Positions 1-7,236 of a DNA stretch of 21,951 bases are shown piece by piece. Origin of the DNA: JABDPF01 sp036351575. Lineage in GTDB: Bacteria; Pseudomonadota; Gammaproteobacteria; Xanthomonadales; SZUA-36. Within the stretch, counting starts at the first letter, position 1. Each line of letters opens with the position of its first letter. Below the pieces are notes generated by a model. It saw only the letters and a list, made by a program, of their open reading frames with translations. It ran no database searches and was not told the DNA's origin. Position numbers and translations under genes: made by a program. Where the stretch lies: positions 1 through 21,951 of the forward strand of contig JAZBPJ010000036.1 of assembly GCA_036351575.1 (NCBI GenBank). The letters run 5' to 3'.

Positions 1-69
1 TACGGCAAGGCACTCATGATATTGCTGCTGCTGGGTGTCGGTTTCGTAGCGGTCCGCCGCTTCGCCTGA
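1..69 (+). CDS. C-terminal end of a membrane-anchored protein (partial)
   Basis: Frame 1 is open from the first base and ends at TGA 67-69. The 22 visible residues contain a hydrophobic run (LMILLLLGVGFVAV) followed by RRFA, which is the look of a C-terminal transmembrane anchor with a positively charged cytoplasmic tail. The 5' part lies outside the window, so the family cannot be named. A strong intrinsic terminator follows 29 nt downstream and supports a real gene end here. Confidence 0.6.
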   Translation, partial: YGKALMILLLLGVGFVAVRRFA

Positions 70-97
70 TCGCGATACCCGATAAAGTTCTGTACTG

Positions 98-130
98 AAA
101 AACCCGCGGCAGCCGCCGCGGGTTTTTTTA
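98..130 (+). terminator. Rho-independent terminator
   Basis: An A-run is followed by an 8-bp perfect GC stem, CCCGCGGC (103-110) and GCCGCGGG (115-122), with a 4-nt loop and then a run of seven T. The flanking A and T runs extend the stem. It ends the partial gene at 1-69. The A-run at 98-102 could allow weaker function on the other strand. Confidence 0.92.
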
Positions 131-161
131 TCTGCGGTATTGGCATTTCCTGTGCCGAGCA

Positions 162-189
162 TTTTAAGACAGGTCGCCTGTCGTATAAT
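162..189 (+). promoter_or_regulatory. Putative sigma-70 promoter of the mltF-like gene
   Basis: A perfect -10 hexamer TATAAT lies at 184-189. The best -35 candidate is weak (TTTTAA, 162-167) at 16-nt spacing. The predicted start of transcription is near 196, giving a leader of about 26 nt before the ATG at 222. A weak -35 with an ideal -10 fits a promoter that is helped or blocked by a regulator. Confidence 0.55.
168..182. promoter_or_regulatory. Inverted repeat between the -35 and -10 boxes (possible operator)
   Basis: GACAGG (168-173), spacer TCG, CCTGTC (177-182) form a perfect 6-bp-arm inverted repeat. It sits exactly in the spacer of the putative promoter and ends one base before the -10 box. 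Such a position suits a repressor or a MerR-like activator. It may also be chance, since one 15-nt repeat is all there is. Confidence 0.3.
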
Positions 190-221
190 CCCGTGATCTG
201 GAAACGAGTGACGCTCAAGCC

Positions 222-1778
222 ATGAAAAACGCCCTGATCATCCTGCTGGCCTGCCTGCTGATACCGGCCTGCGGCAATTCAAACTCCGGAGAAGAAAATT
301 CATCCGCGCAAACAGCGGCCGCAGCCCCGGTCAACGACCCCGCAGCGAACCATGCGGAGACAGTGCCGCCGGCCACCGACCCGTCTCCCGATCCCGTAAC
401 CGAATCGAAAGCCCCGCGCCTCATGGCATCCTGGTTCGGCGACCTGGACGGCATGATCGAACGCAGCGTGGTTCGTGTACTTACCGTTTACGGCCCGCCG
501 CGCTATTTCCTCGACGGCACCGAAGAGAAAGGAGCAACCTACGAGGCCTTTCGGGCTTTTGAGAAACAGCTCAACGAGCAAATTGGAAGCGGCCACCTGA
601 AGGTCCACGTCATCATAATCCCCATTGCCCGGGACAGGCTGATCCCGGCGCTGCTCGAAGGGCGCGGCGACATCGCTGCTGCCGGACTGACCATCACGCC
701 CGAGCGGCAGGCTGAAATCGACTTCAGCAACCCGCTGACGAAGCCGATCTCCGAGATCCTTGTAACCGGCCCCTCGGCGCCGCCCGTGGCCTCGATCGAG
801 GATCTGGCAGGACAGACCGTCCTGGTCAGGCCTTCAAGCAGCTACCGCGCCAGCCTGGAGGCGCTCAATGCGCGTTTCGAAAAAGAAGGCAAAACTCCGG
901 TCGATCTCCAGGACGTTTCACCCTGGCTGGAAGACGACGACCTGCTGGAAATGGTCAGCGCCGGCCTGCTGCCCTGGGCCGTGGTGGACGACTACAAGGC
1001 GCGGTCCTGGGCCACCGTGTTCGAAAACCTCGACGTGCGCGAGGATATCGTGTTCCGCGAAGGCGGCCGCATCGCCTACGCAATCCGCAAGGACAGCCCG
1101 AAACTGCTGGCGGCGCTCAACGGGTTCGTCAAGACCCACCGCCAGGGCACTTTGCTCGGCAACATCATGATCAACCGCTACGTGCGGGATTTCGACTGGG
1201 CGCAGAACGCGCTGGCCAACGACGATTTCGAGCGCTTTTCCGATGTCGACGACATTTTTCGAAAATACGGTGAGCAATACGGCATCGACTACCTGCTGGC
1301 CACGGCCCAGGGTTACCAGGAGTCACGCCTGGACCAGAGCCGCCGCAGCGCCGCGGGCGCCGTCGGCATCATGCAGCTGCTGCCGAGCACGGCGGCCGAC
1401 CCGAACGTCGGCATACCGGATATCAGCGACAAGGAAAACAACATCCACGCCGGCGTGAAGTACCTCGATTTCATTCGCAACCGCTACTTCAGCGACGCGG
1501 CAATCGAGGAGCCCAACAACACGCTGTTCGCGCTGGCGTCCTACAACGCCGGGCCAGCGCGCGTCCGCAAGCTGCGTACGATGGCCGAGGAGCAGGGTTA
1601 CGACCCGAACGTCTGGTTCGACAACGTCGAGGTCATGGCGGCCAAGGACATCGGGCGCGAGACCGTGCAGTACGTCTCGAACATCGTGAAATATTACCTG
1701 GCATACCGGGCCAGCATGGCCGGGCAGCTCAAACGCGGCGAAGTACGGGAAGAGGCCGGGCTGGAAGCCGATCATTGA
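222..1778 (+). CDS. mltF: MltF-like membrane-bound lytic murein transglycosylase (lipoprotein)
   Basis: This 518-residue protein cleaves the glycan strands of peptidoglycan in the periplasm. Residues 1-17 form a lipoprotein signal with a lipobox-like IPAC at 14-17, so Cys17 is the probable lipidated residue. A low-complexity linker rich in Ala, Pro and Thr (about 20-65) follows. Residues 82-320 match a family 3 periplasmic solute-binding domain, including ITPERQAEIDFSNP at 158-171. Residues 345-500 are an SLT lysozyme-like domain with the catalytic Glu367 in QES, the AGAVGIMQLLPST motif (378-390) and ALASYNAGPARV (437-448). Length and domain order equal E. coli MltF. The visible lipobox suggests lipid anchoring here. 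No strong Shine-Dalgarno is seen. In this family the binding-like domain is thought to regulate the transglycosylase, perhaps by sensing muropeptides. The MAPEG gene follows 22 nt downstream. Confidence 0.9.
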   Translation: MKNALIILLACLLIPACGNSNSGEENSSAQTAAAAPVNDPAANHAETVPPATDPSPDPVTESKAPRLMASWFGDLDGMIERSVVRVLTVYGPPRYFLDGTEEKGATYEAFRAFEKQLNEQIGSGHLKVHVIIIPIARDRLIPALLEGRGDIAAAGLTITPERQAEIDFSNPLTKPISEILVTGPSAPPVASIEDLAGQTVLVRPSSSYRASLEALNARFEKEGKTPVDLQDVSPWLEDDDLLEMVSAGLLPWAVVDDYKARSWATVFENLDVREDIVFREGGRIAYAIRKDSPKLLAALNGFVKTHRQGTLLGNIMINRYVRDFDWAQNALANDDFERFSDVDDIFRKYGEQYGIDYLLATAQGYQESRLDQSRRSAAGAVGIMQLLPSTAADPNVGIPDISDKENNIHAGVKYLDFIRNRYFSDAAIEEPNNTLFALASYNAGPARVRKLRTMAEEQGYDPNVWFDNVEVMAAKDIGRETVQYVSNIVKYYLAYRASMAGQLKRGEVREEAGLEADH

Positions 1779-1800
1779 GGATCGACGGAGACGAATCGCC

Positions 1801-2193
1801 ATGCAGTACATCACACCGTTCTACGCCGCGATCGCGGCGCTGATTTACCTGCTGCTCAGCGTGCGCACGCTGCTGCTGCGGAAGAAACTGCGGATCGCCG
1901 TGGGCGATGGCGGCGACGAGAACATGCTGCGGGCCATTCGCGTGCACGGCAATTTTGCCGAGTACGCCCCCTTCACGCTGCTGCTGATCCTGATGCTGGA
2001 ACTGAACGGCGGCGCGCCGCAGGCAATCCATGGGCTGTGCGTCCTGTTGCTGACCGGTCGCGTGTTTCACGCCTGGGGCGTGCGCAAGGTCCGTGAAAAC
2101 CTGGCGTTTCGCGTTGCCGGCATGGCGCTGACCTTCACCGCGCTGAGTTTCGCAACGTTGGGAATCCTGTACCTGGCCATCAGCGCCGGCTGA
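1801..2193 (+). CDS. MAPEG family integral membrane protein (YecN-like)
   Basis: This 130-residue protein has four predicted membrane segments (about 4-25, 52-70, 74-93 and 105-127). The loop after the first helix carries the signature NMLRAIRVHGNFAEYAPF (41-58), including the conserved Asn51 and Glu54 of MAPEG proteins related to microsomal glutathione transferases. Length and motif match E. coli YecN. The physiological substrate of the bacterial members is not established, and glutathione-dependent detoxification is only an inference. A GGAG at 1787-1790 precedes the ATG by about 10 nt. The gene lies 22 nt after the transglycosylase and is probably cotranscribed, although no functional link is obvious. 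Confidence 0.88.
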   Translation: MQYITPFYAAIAALIYLLLSVRTLLLRKKLRIAVGDGGDENMLRAIRVHGNFAEYAPFTLLLILMLELNGGAPQAIHGLCVLLLTGRVFHAWGVRKVRENLAFRVAGMALTFTALSFATLGILYLAISAG

Positions 2194-2212
2194 AACTGAC
2201 AACATAAACAGG

Positions 2213-2297
2213 TTTCCGTCATTCCGGAATCTTGCAGCGTGACTCGGGAGATCCCGGGTCAAGCCCGGGATGACGAAGGGTCAAGCCCGGGATGACG
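2213..2297. repeat. Intergenic hairpin repeat, copy 1 (short form, 85 bp)
   Basis: This copy is base-for-base the same as 2305-2411 except that it lacks 22 nt. Its ends, CGTCATTCCGGA and CCCGGGATGACG, are near-perfect inverted repeats of each other. Inside is a perfect hairpin, ATCCCGGG (2251-2258), loop TCAAG, CCCGGGAT (2264-2271). The unit GGGTCAAGCCCGGGATGACG then occurs twice with a 22-nt period. It lies between convergent genes, so it may help end transcription from both sides. The style is that of short dispersed palindromic or MITE-like elements of proteobacterial intergenic regions. Confidence 0.85.
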
Positions 2298-2304
2298 TTT
2301 CCTG

Positions 2305-2411
2305 TTTCCGTCATTCCGGAAACCGCGCAGCGGTTATCCGGAATCTTGCAGCGTGACTCGGGAGATCCCGGGTCAAGCCCGGGATGACGAAGGGTCAAGC
2401 CCGGGATGACG
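2305..2411. repeat. Intergenic hairpin repeat, copy 2 (long form, 107 bp)
   Basis: Same element as 2213-2297, with 22 extra nucleotides at 2321-2342. The extra segment completes a long stem: ATTCCGGA-AACCGC (2313-2326), loop GCA, GCGGTT, one unpaired A, then TCCGGAAT (2337-2344). TCCGGA flanks the inner palindrome as a direct repeat (2315-2320 and 2337-2342), so copy 1 may be a slippage deletion of this hairpin. The ATCCCGGG/CCCGGGAT hairpin recurs at 2365-2385. Confidence 0.85.
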
Positions 2412-2421
2412 AAGAATCTGG

Positions 2422-2437
2422 CCGCGGTTATCCGCGG
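2422..2437. other. GC hairpin at the 3' end of the minus-strand operon
   Basis: CCGCGG (2422-2427), loop TTAT, CCGCGG (2432-2437) form a perfect 6-bp stem directly after the stop codon of the SDR gene on the minus strand. No T-run follows on either strand. It could stabilise the mRNA end or pause polymerase together with the adjacent repeat hairpins. Confidence 0.35.
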
Positions 2438-2438
2438 C

Positions 2439-3200
2439 TTAAAGCCGCATCGCGCCGTCGACCTCGATGTTGCGGCCGTTCACGAACTCGTTTTCCACCA
2501 GGAACTGCACCGTGTGCGCGATCTCGTCGGGCTCGCCGATGCGGCCGGCCGGAATCATCGCTGTCAGCTTGGCCAGCGCCTCGGGCTTCATGGAGCGCAC
2601 CATCTCGGTGCCGATAAAGCCGGGTGAAACCGTGTTGACGCGCAGTCCGTAGCGCGCGAATTCCTTGGCCCAGGTCACGGTCATGGCCGCGACACCCGCC
2701 TTGGTGGCCGAGTAGTTCGCCTGGCCCATGTTGCCGCCGCGCGAGATGCTGGAAATATTCACGATCAGGCCTTTTGTTCCTGCCCGGATCATCTGCTCCG
2801 CGGCGGCGCGGCCGCACAGGAACACGCCGGTCAGGTTGACGTCGATCACGGCCTGCCAGTCGGCCAGGGACATGCGGGAAACCAGCTCCCCGTCACGGAA
2901 CTTGAGCGTCAGGGCATCACGCGTGATGCCGGCGTTGTTGACCAGCACGTCGAGCGCACCGAAGTGATCGACGATTCCTGCAAATGCGCTGTCGACCTGC
3001 TCCTCGTTGCTGACGTCGCAGCCCAGGACCAGCAGGTCCGCCTTGTCCATGCCCAGTTCGGCGACCAGGCCGTCCATCAGGTCGGCACGGTAATCGAGCA
3101 GCGCCAGACGTGCGCCCTGCCCGGCAAGGCGGCGCGCCATGCCGGAGCCCAGGCCGCCCCCGGCCCCGGTAATCGCGATAACGGATCCTTTGACTTTCAT
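2439..3200 (-). CDS. Classical short-chain dehydrogenase/reductase (FabG/PhaB-like)
   Basis: A 253-residue classical SDR, probably interconverting a 3-hydroxyacyl and a 3-oxoacyl thioester in the cytoplasm. Visible motifs are the dinucleotide loop TGAGGGLG (11-18), NNAG (88-91), catalytic Asn122, Ser150, Tyr163 and Lys167 (YSATK), and PG at 193-194. Asp36 at the end of the second strand suggests preference for NAD(H) over NADP(H), which would fit an oxidative, degradative direction. Overall it looks like FabG or PhbB acetoacetyl-CoA reductase but is not specific enough to name. Its ATG overlaps the stop of the MaoC-like gene as ATGA (3197-3200). It is the last gene of the operon that begins with the TetR regulator at 8894. 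A 3-hydroxybutyrate-type dehydrogenase is one alternative. Confidence 0.88.
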   Translation of the reverse strand: MKVKGSVIAITGAGGGLGSGMARRLAGQGARLALLDYRADLMDGLVAELGMDKADLLVLGCDVSNEEQVDSAFAGIVDHFGALDVLVNNAGITRDALTLKFRDGELVSRMSLADWQAVIDVNLTGVFLCGRAAAEQMIRAGTKGLIVNISSISRGGNMGQANYSATKAGVAAMTVTWAKEFARYGLRVNTVSPGFIGTEMVRSMKPEALAKLTAMIPAGRIGEPDEIAHTVQFLVENEFVNGRNIEVDGAMRL

Positions 3201-3646
3201 GAACAGTCCTCTTTTTCAGACGGGACCCAGACCAGCGCCGAGCCCTCCAGTACGGTGGTTTCATCGACCGAGCAGCGCGTTTCGAACTCGGCGAACTGCC
3301 GCTTGTCATCGAGGCGGACGATCGTCGCCTGCACGCTCACGGTATCGCCGGCCCGGACCGGCGCCTTGAAATTCGTTGTCTGGCTGACGAACAGGCAGCC
3401 CGGCCCCGGCAGCCGCGTGCCCAGCACGGCGGAGACCAGGCTGGCCGTCAGCATGCCGTGCACGACCCGCTCCTTCAGGCGCGTGCCGCGGGCGAACTCC
3501 TCGTCGAAATGGGCCGGGTTGAGGTCGCCGGAAATGTCGCCGAACTGCGCGACTTCCGCCTGCGTGACCGTCTTCTCGAAACGGGCCTGCATGCCGACCT
3601 CGAGTTCCTCGTACCGGTATCCCTGCCGTTTTGTGCTTCCACTCAC
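3197..3646 (-). CDS. MaoC-like (R)-specific enoyl-CoA hydratase (PhaJ-like)
   Basis: The protein has a single hot-dog domain of 149 residues and probably hydrates a trans-2-enoyl-CoA to the (R)-3-hydroxyacyl-CoA, or the reverse. The hydratase-2 motif is present: GDLNPAHFDEEFA with Asp41 and His46 (D-x4-H) as the catalytic pair, followed by VVHGMLTASLV (61-71). I chose the GTG at 3646-3644. It has a GGAG seven bases upstream, starts just after the stop of the preceding gene, and gives the usual family length. An upstream in-frame ATG at 3724 would place 26 Arg-rich, non-homologous residues inside the esterase gene. Its stop overlaps the SDR start. With the SDR and the ligase it forms a set able to process 3-hydroxyacyl-CoA or enoyl-CoA intermediates. 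Confidence 0.87.
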   Translation of the reverse strand: MSGSTKRQGYRYEELEVGMQARFEKTVTQAEVAQFGDISGDLNPAHFDEEFARGTRLKERVVHGMLTASLVSAVLGTRLPGPGCLFVSQTTNFKAPVRAGDTVSVQATIVRLDDKRQFAEFETRCSVDETTVLEGSALVWVPSEKEDCS

Positions 3647-3650
3647 GGCG

Positions 3651-4631
3651 TCACTCCGCCAGCGCGCCGATCCAGTCCGCGACCGCGGCCATCTGCTTGC
3701 CGCTGCGCCGAGCGTAGTCGTCACCGGTGTAGCCCCACCAGTCCCAGCAGCCGTGCGGGTTCATCGGCGCGACCATGCTTTTTTCAACCTGGGGAAAAGC
3801 CAGCACGATGCCGTTGGCCTCGGCCCAGGGCAGGTATCCGCTGGTCTCGATAAAATCCGTTCCCAGGACCTCGGCGGACTGCGCGCAGCCGTGCAACACC
3901 AGGTGCAGCGCACATGAATTTGCTCCATCAGCGCAGGACGACGGAACATAGAGATAGGCCGTTTCCATGAGTTCTGCATCGGCCGCTCCGGGCAGTTCCA
4001 CCTCGACCAGGCCGGTCAGTTCGACGCCTTCGGGCGCGTTCAGCCCGGGGTAAAGAAAGCTCAGCAGTTCGCCCGCGCCGTCGTAACCGCAGTCGCCGAC
4101 GAACGGCGCCACGATTTCATCACAAGCGGTGCCCCGCCCTTTCGCCGGAAAGACGTGCTCGGCCTCGACGTCGTCGACCCGGCGAATCTGCTCCTCGGGA
4201 ATGAACTCCGCGTAGAGGTCGGCGGCAGCCCAGTGCACGGGGCCTGAAATTTTCGAATCCCTGGTGCCGCGGAACAGCCAGACGCGGTCGTCGGCCAGGT
4301 TGGCCGGATCGGCGACCAGGCCCTTTTCGGCGGCCGCTCGAATTCCGTCGGCGTAAGCGGCGGGTGCGGCGGGCGCTTCCTCGCTGGTCATGCAGCGCTG
4401 CATGGCGATCATCAGCGAGTTGGCGGCGCAATTGTACGGGCCGCCGGAGAGCAGCGCCGCCCCCGAGAACCGGTCGGAATAGGCGATATGCAGCTGGGTC
4501 GCCATCTGGGCGCCCGAGGAAATGCCCGAAACCGTTATCCGGTCGGGATCGATATCGAGCAGCGGGGTTTTGTCCGCGAGCGCGGGCGCCATGCACAAAA
4601 TCAGGGTCAAGCTTGAAATCAGAGAACGCAT
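3651..4631 (-). CDS. Secreted PHB depolymerase-like esterase (type II-like catalytic order)
   Basis: This 326-residue alpha/beta hydrolase has a Sec signal peptide (1-19, ending APALA) and therefore acts outside the cytoplasm. The lipase box GISSG (36-40) puts the nucleophile at Ser38, very close to the mature N-terminus. Asp125 (RGTRD) and His159 (EAEHVFP) are the likely triad partners. The oxyanion-type motif LVLHGCAQS lies C-terminally at 244-252, and NPHGCWDWWGY is at 291-301. This order, with the oxyanion motif after the triad, is that of the circularly permuted type II depolymerase catalytic domain. There is no linker or substrate-binding domain, so attack on crystalline PHB granules is doubtful. 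Oligomers or other short polyesters and esters are more likely. It starts 2 nt after the upstream hydrolase gene ends, inside the operon. Confidence 0.82.
   Translation of the reverse strand: MRSLISSLTLILCMAPALADKTPLLDIDPDRITVSGISSGAQMATQLHIAYSDRFSGAALLSGGPYNCAANSLMIAMQRCMTSEEAPAAPAAYADGIRAAAEKGLVADPANLADDRVWLFRGTRDSKISGPVHWAAADLYAEFIPEEQIRRVDDVEAEHVFPAKGRGTACDEIVAPFVGDCGYDGAGELLSFLYPGLNAPEGVELTGLVEVELPGAADAELMETAYLYVPSSCADGANSCALHLVLHGCAQSAEVLGTDFIETSGYLPWAEANGIVLAFPQVEKSMVAPMNPHGCWDWWGYTGDDYARRSGKQMAAVADWIGALAE
3654..3657 (-). promoter_or_regulatory. Shine-Dalgarno fixing the GTG start of the MaoC-like gene
   Basis: On the minus strand GGAG overlaps the last codons of the esterase gene and stands 7 nt before GTG (3646-3644). 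This position decides for the 149-residue product over the longer ORF from 3724. Confidence 0.7.
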
Positions 4632-4633
4632 CG

Positions 4634-5710
4634 TCAGGTTTCCTGCGGATTGTTTTGTTCCAGGTGGGCGTGAAACGCCCGGTTGAATTCCTCGGGGTGC
4701 GTGATGAACGGAACGTGCCCGGAATCCGCTATCGAGACTTCCTCGTACCTGCCGCCAACCGCACGGTAGTCATCCAGCATCTTGCGGATCTGGTCCATCA
4801 TCGGCTGCGGCGGGTAGGCCTCGGAGCCGGGAAAACCCGGCAGACGGCCGGTCGGTCCCCAGGTGCCGGGGTCCGAAGCCGCGGTGTTGGACACCGCCAG
4901 GTCATCCGCGCCGTAGATCCAGAGCACGGGCACTTTCGGCTCGGCGGCGAGTATGCGTTCGACGAGGTTGCCGATGTACTTGGGCGACATGGCGTTCGTC
5001 GCACCCCATTTTCCGGGCCGCACGAAGGGCCAGTGGGGTGATTCTTCCTTGTCGCCCGGCAGTTCGCGGTCGCCGATATGCACGCGAAACATGGCGTCGA
5101 TCAGCGCGTCCTCGCGTTCCGGGATCTGCCCGCCGCTCCAGACCAGGCGGCGCATGATGCCGCGCGGGCTGAAGTCGGAAATCGAGTCGCGATCACCGTC
5201 GAGCAGGCTTTGGACCAGGTCCGGGTTGATCAGGCCGCCGCCCGAGCCGGCGTAATCCGGGGTGGTCGGTGTACCCGCGGCATCACGTGTTCCGCCGAAT
5301 CCGAACGGCGCGCCCGGCCCGGCCAGCGTCGCCGAGAGCAGGCGCCCGGGCGCGTCGGCCAGCATCCACCAGACCACCAGGCCGCCCAGCGAATTGCCGA
5401 CCAGGTGAAAGCGCTCATAGCCCAGGTGATCCATCAGCGCCAGCGCGTCGTCGACGAAATCGCCCATGCCGCGGGTGGCGTCGATTTTCGCTTTCGGGTC
5501 CGCGCCGTGGTAGCCGCGCTGGTCCGGCGCGATGCCCCGAAAACCCGGCGGCAGCGTGACCAGCGTCTCTTCCCACCAGGTGGCGGACGAAAAATTGCCG
5601 TGGATGAACAGCACCGGTGCGCCGTCTTCGTCGCCGGAAAACAACACGCGGGTGGCGAGGCGCTCCGTGGTGACCGTTCGGGCCGAAATGCCTGCGAGGA
5701 CCGCTGTCAT
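4634..5710 (-). CDS. Alpha/beta hydrolase (serine nucleophile)
   Basis: A 358-residue alpha/beta-fold hydrolase without a signal peptide, so probably cytoplasmic. Motifs are HGNF (37-40) for the oxyanion hole, GNSLGG (105-110) with nucleophile Ser107, an acid at Asp269 or Asp270 (YGADD), and His332 (DSGHVPF). A lid-like insertion occupies about 135-240. The nucleophile is Ser, so it is not a haloalkane dehalogenase or OleB-type enzyme, which use Asp. Ester, lactone or thioester hydrolysis is the likely reaction, with unknown substrate. It overlaps the acyl-CoA ligase gene as ATGA (5707-5710). A second esterase directly downstream is secreted, suggesting sequential hydrolysis of one compound in two compartments. 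Confidence 0.85.
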   Translation of the reverse strand: MTAVLAGISARTVTTERLATRVLFSGDEDGAPVLFIHGNFSSATWWEETLVTLPPGFRGIAPDQRGYHGADPKAKIDATRGMGDFVDDALALMDHLGYERFHLVGNSLGGLVVWWMLADAPGRLLSATLAGPGAPFGFGGTRDAAGTPTTPDYAGSGGGLINPDLVQSLLDGDRDSISDFSPRGIMRRLVWSGGQIPEREDALIDAMFRVHIGDRELPGDKEESPHWPFVRPGKWGATNAMSPKYIGNLVERILAAEPKVPVLWIYGADDLAVSNTAASDPGTWGPTGRLPGFPGSEAYPPQPMMDQIRKMLDDYRAVGGRYEEVSIADSGHVPFITHPEEFNRAFHAHLEQNNPQET

Positions 5711-7236
5711 TCCTGGTCCTCCCAGGCTTCCAGTATTTTCTTGTCGACTTTGCCGATGGCCGTCAGCGGCAGCGCGTCGATGACCACGATGGAACGCGGC
5801 CGCTTGTACTTCGCCAACCGCTCGTCCAGGAACGAGCGAAGATCATCCTCGTCGTAGGTCCCCGCGACCACGACGAAAGCCCGGCCGACCTCGCCCCAGG
5901 TCTCGTGCGGTACGCTGACGACAGCGGCGTCCAGCACATCCGGGTGGGCCAGCAGCACCGACTCGATCTCGGCCGGGTAGACGTTCTCACCGCCGCTGAT
6001 GAACATTTCCTTGGAACGGCCCAGTATCGAGTAGCAGCCGTCGGTATCGCGCACCGCGATGTCGCCGGTATGCAGCCAGCCGTCGCGCACGGTTTCGGCG
6101 GTCGCGTCGGGGTTGCGCCAGTAAGCGGCGAACACGTGCGGCCCGCGAATCAGCAATTCGCCTTCTTCGCCGTCATTGCAGGCCGTTCCGTCGTCGCGCA
6201 CGGTCTTCATGTCGACATGGAAATTCGGAAAACCGACCGAACCGGTCTTTTTCCTGACGAGTTCCCGCGGCAGCCAGAAATTGTTGCCGGTGGCCTCGGT
6301 CAGGCCGTAGCCCATCTTGAAATCGACGCCGCGCTCCCAGAATTTTTCCATGATCGGCAGCGGACAGGGAGCGCCGCCGCTGATGACGAGTTCCAGGCGG
6401 GTGAAATCAGCGTCTTTCCAGCGCGGATGTTCCTGCAGCATCTGGAACATGGTCGGCACACCCACGTAGTGCGTGATACCGGACCGTTCCACCAGGTCGA
6501 AGGTCTCGTCCGGGTCAAAGCCCTTGCACAGGAGGGTCGTACCGCCGGCATGCACCATCGGGGCCATGAAAATATTCGGTCCGCCGACGTGGAAAAAGGG
6601 CAACTGGAGCGGAGCCTTGTGGTGACCGTTCAGCCCCCAGGAAGTCATCGTGTTGACGCTGTTCCAGGTGATGTTGCCGTAAGTCAGCACCGCGCCCTTG
6701 GGCAGGCCGGTGGTGCCGCCCGTGTAATAGATTCCCCAGGGGTCATCGATGGCCCGTTCGACGGGCTCGTCCAGGGCGGCGGAATGCACTTCACGCTCGG
6801 CAAAATCGCGCTCGCCGCCGGCCGCGCCGGCCAGGGCCACGACGTGCTCGACCGTGCGCAGCGCCGGTTTGAGTTCTTCCACCTGCGCGCGCCAGTCCTC
6901 ACTGAACACCAGGACCTTCGGCTCGCCGGCGTCGATGATGCCGGTCAGTTCGTGCACCGTCAGCCGCCAGTTGAGGTTCTGCAGCACGGCGCCGATCTTC
7001 GGCGCAGCGAAAAACAGGTCCAGGTACTCGCTGCAGTTCGAAGCGTAAACGGCGACGCGGTCGCCTTTTTCAACGCCCAGGCTGCGCAGGAAATTTGCAC
7101 TGCGATTCGCCCGTGCGTTCCACTCTGCATACGTGGTTTCAGCGCCGCTCGCGTAATCGACCAGCGCAAGCGCGTCCGGGGTGAGCCGTGCGCGCTTGTC
7201 CAGCCAGTCGGGAACGTAATTCGAGCCGTTGGTCAT
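5707..7236 (-). CDS. AMP-forming acyl-CoA synthetase (fatty acid-CoA ligase family)
   Basis: This 509-residue class I adenylate-forming enzyme activates a carboxylic acid to its CoA thioester using ATP. The motifs are YTGGTTGLPKG (171-181, phosphate loop), YGLTE (310-314), WLHTGD (387-392), the hinge-region LGRSKEMFISGGENVYP (405-421), and LTAIGKVDKK (491-500), whose Lys496 is the probable catalytic lysine. I chose ATG 7236 because it overlaps the stop of the KAS III-like gene as ATGA and has a G-rich sequence just upstream. A longer form from 7251 would add only five residues and include that ribosome-binding sequence as codons. The substrate cannot be read from sequence. The neighbours suggest a hydroxy- or fatty acid released by the two hydrolases. 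Confidence 0.9.
   Translation of the reverse strand: MTNGSNYVPDWLDKRARLTPDALALVDYASGAETTYAEWNARANRSANFLRSLGVEKGDRVAVYASNCSEYLDLFFAAPKIGAVLQNLNWRLTVHELTGIIDAGEPKVLVFSEDWRAQVEELKPALRTVEHVVALAGAAGGERDFAEREVHSAALDEPVERAIDDPWGIYYTGGTTGLPKGAVLTYGNITWNSVNTMTSWGLNGHHKAPLQLPFFHVGGPNIFMAPMVHAGGTTLLCKGFDPDETFDLVERSGITHYVGVPTMFQMLQEHPRWKDADFTRLELVISGGAPCPLPIMEKFWERGVDFKMGYGLTEATGNNFWLPRELVRKKTGSVGFPNFHVDMKTVRDDGTACNDGEEGELLIRGPHVFAAYWRNPDATAETVRDGWLHTGDIAVRDTDGCYSILGRSKEMFISGGENVYPAEIESVLLAHPDVLDAAVVSVPHETWGEVGRAFVVVAGTYDEDDLRSFLDERLAKYKRPRSIVVIDALPLTAIGKVDKKILEAWEDQE

Noticed and set aside
2213..2411. CRISPR array or riboswitch
   Set aside because: Only two large copies with internal palindromes and no regular spacers. 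It lies after genes and not before one, and the structure fits a dispersed hairpin element.
2384..2627. Small plus-strand frames running from the repeat into the SDR region
   Set aside because: They start in the repeat DNA and run antisense through the SDR gene, with no ribosome-binding site or homology.
3647..3724. N-terminal extension of the MaoC-like protein from ATG 3724
   Set aside because: The added residues are Arg/Ser-rich, lie inside the esterase coding region and lack a ribosome-binding site. GTG 3646 has GGAG at good spacing.
4634..5710. Haloalkane dehalogenase/OleB assignment for the alpha/beta hydrolase
   Set aside because: The nucleophile position is Ser107 in GNSLGG, not Asp.
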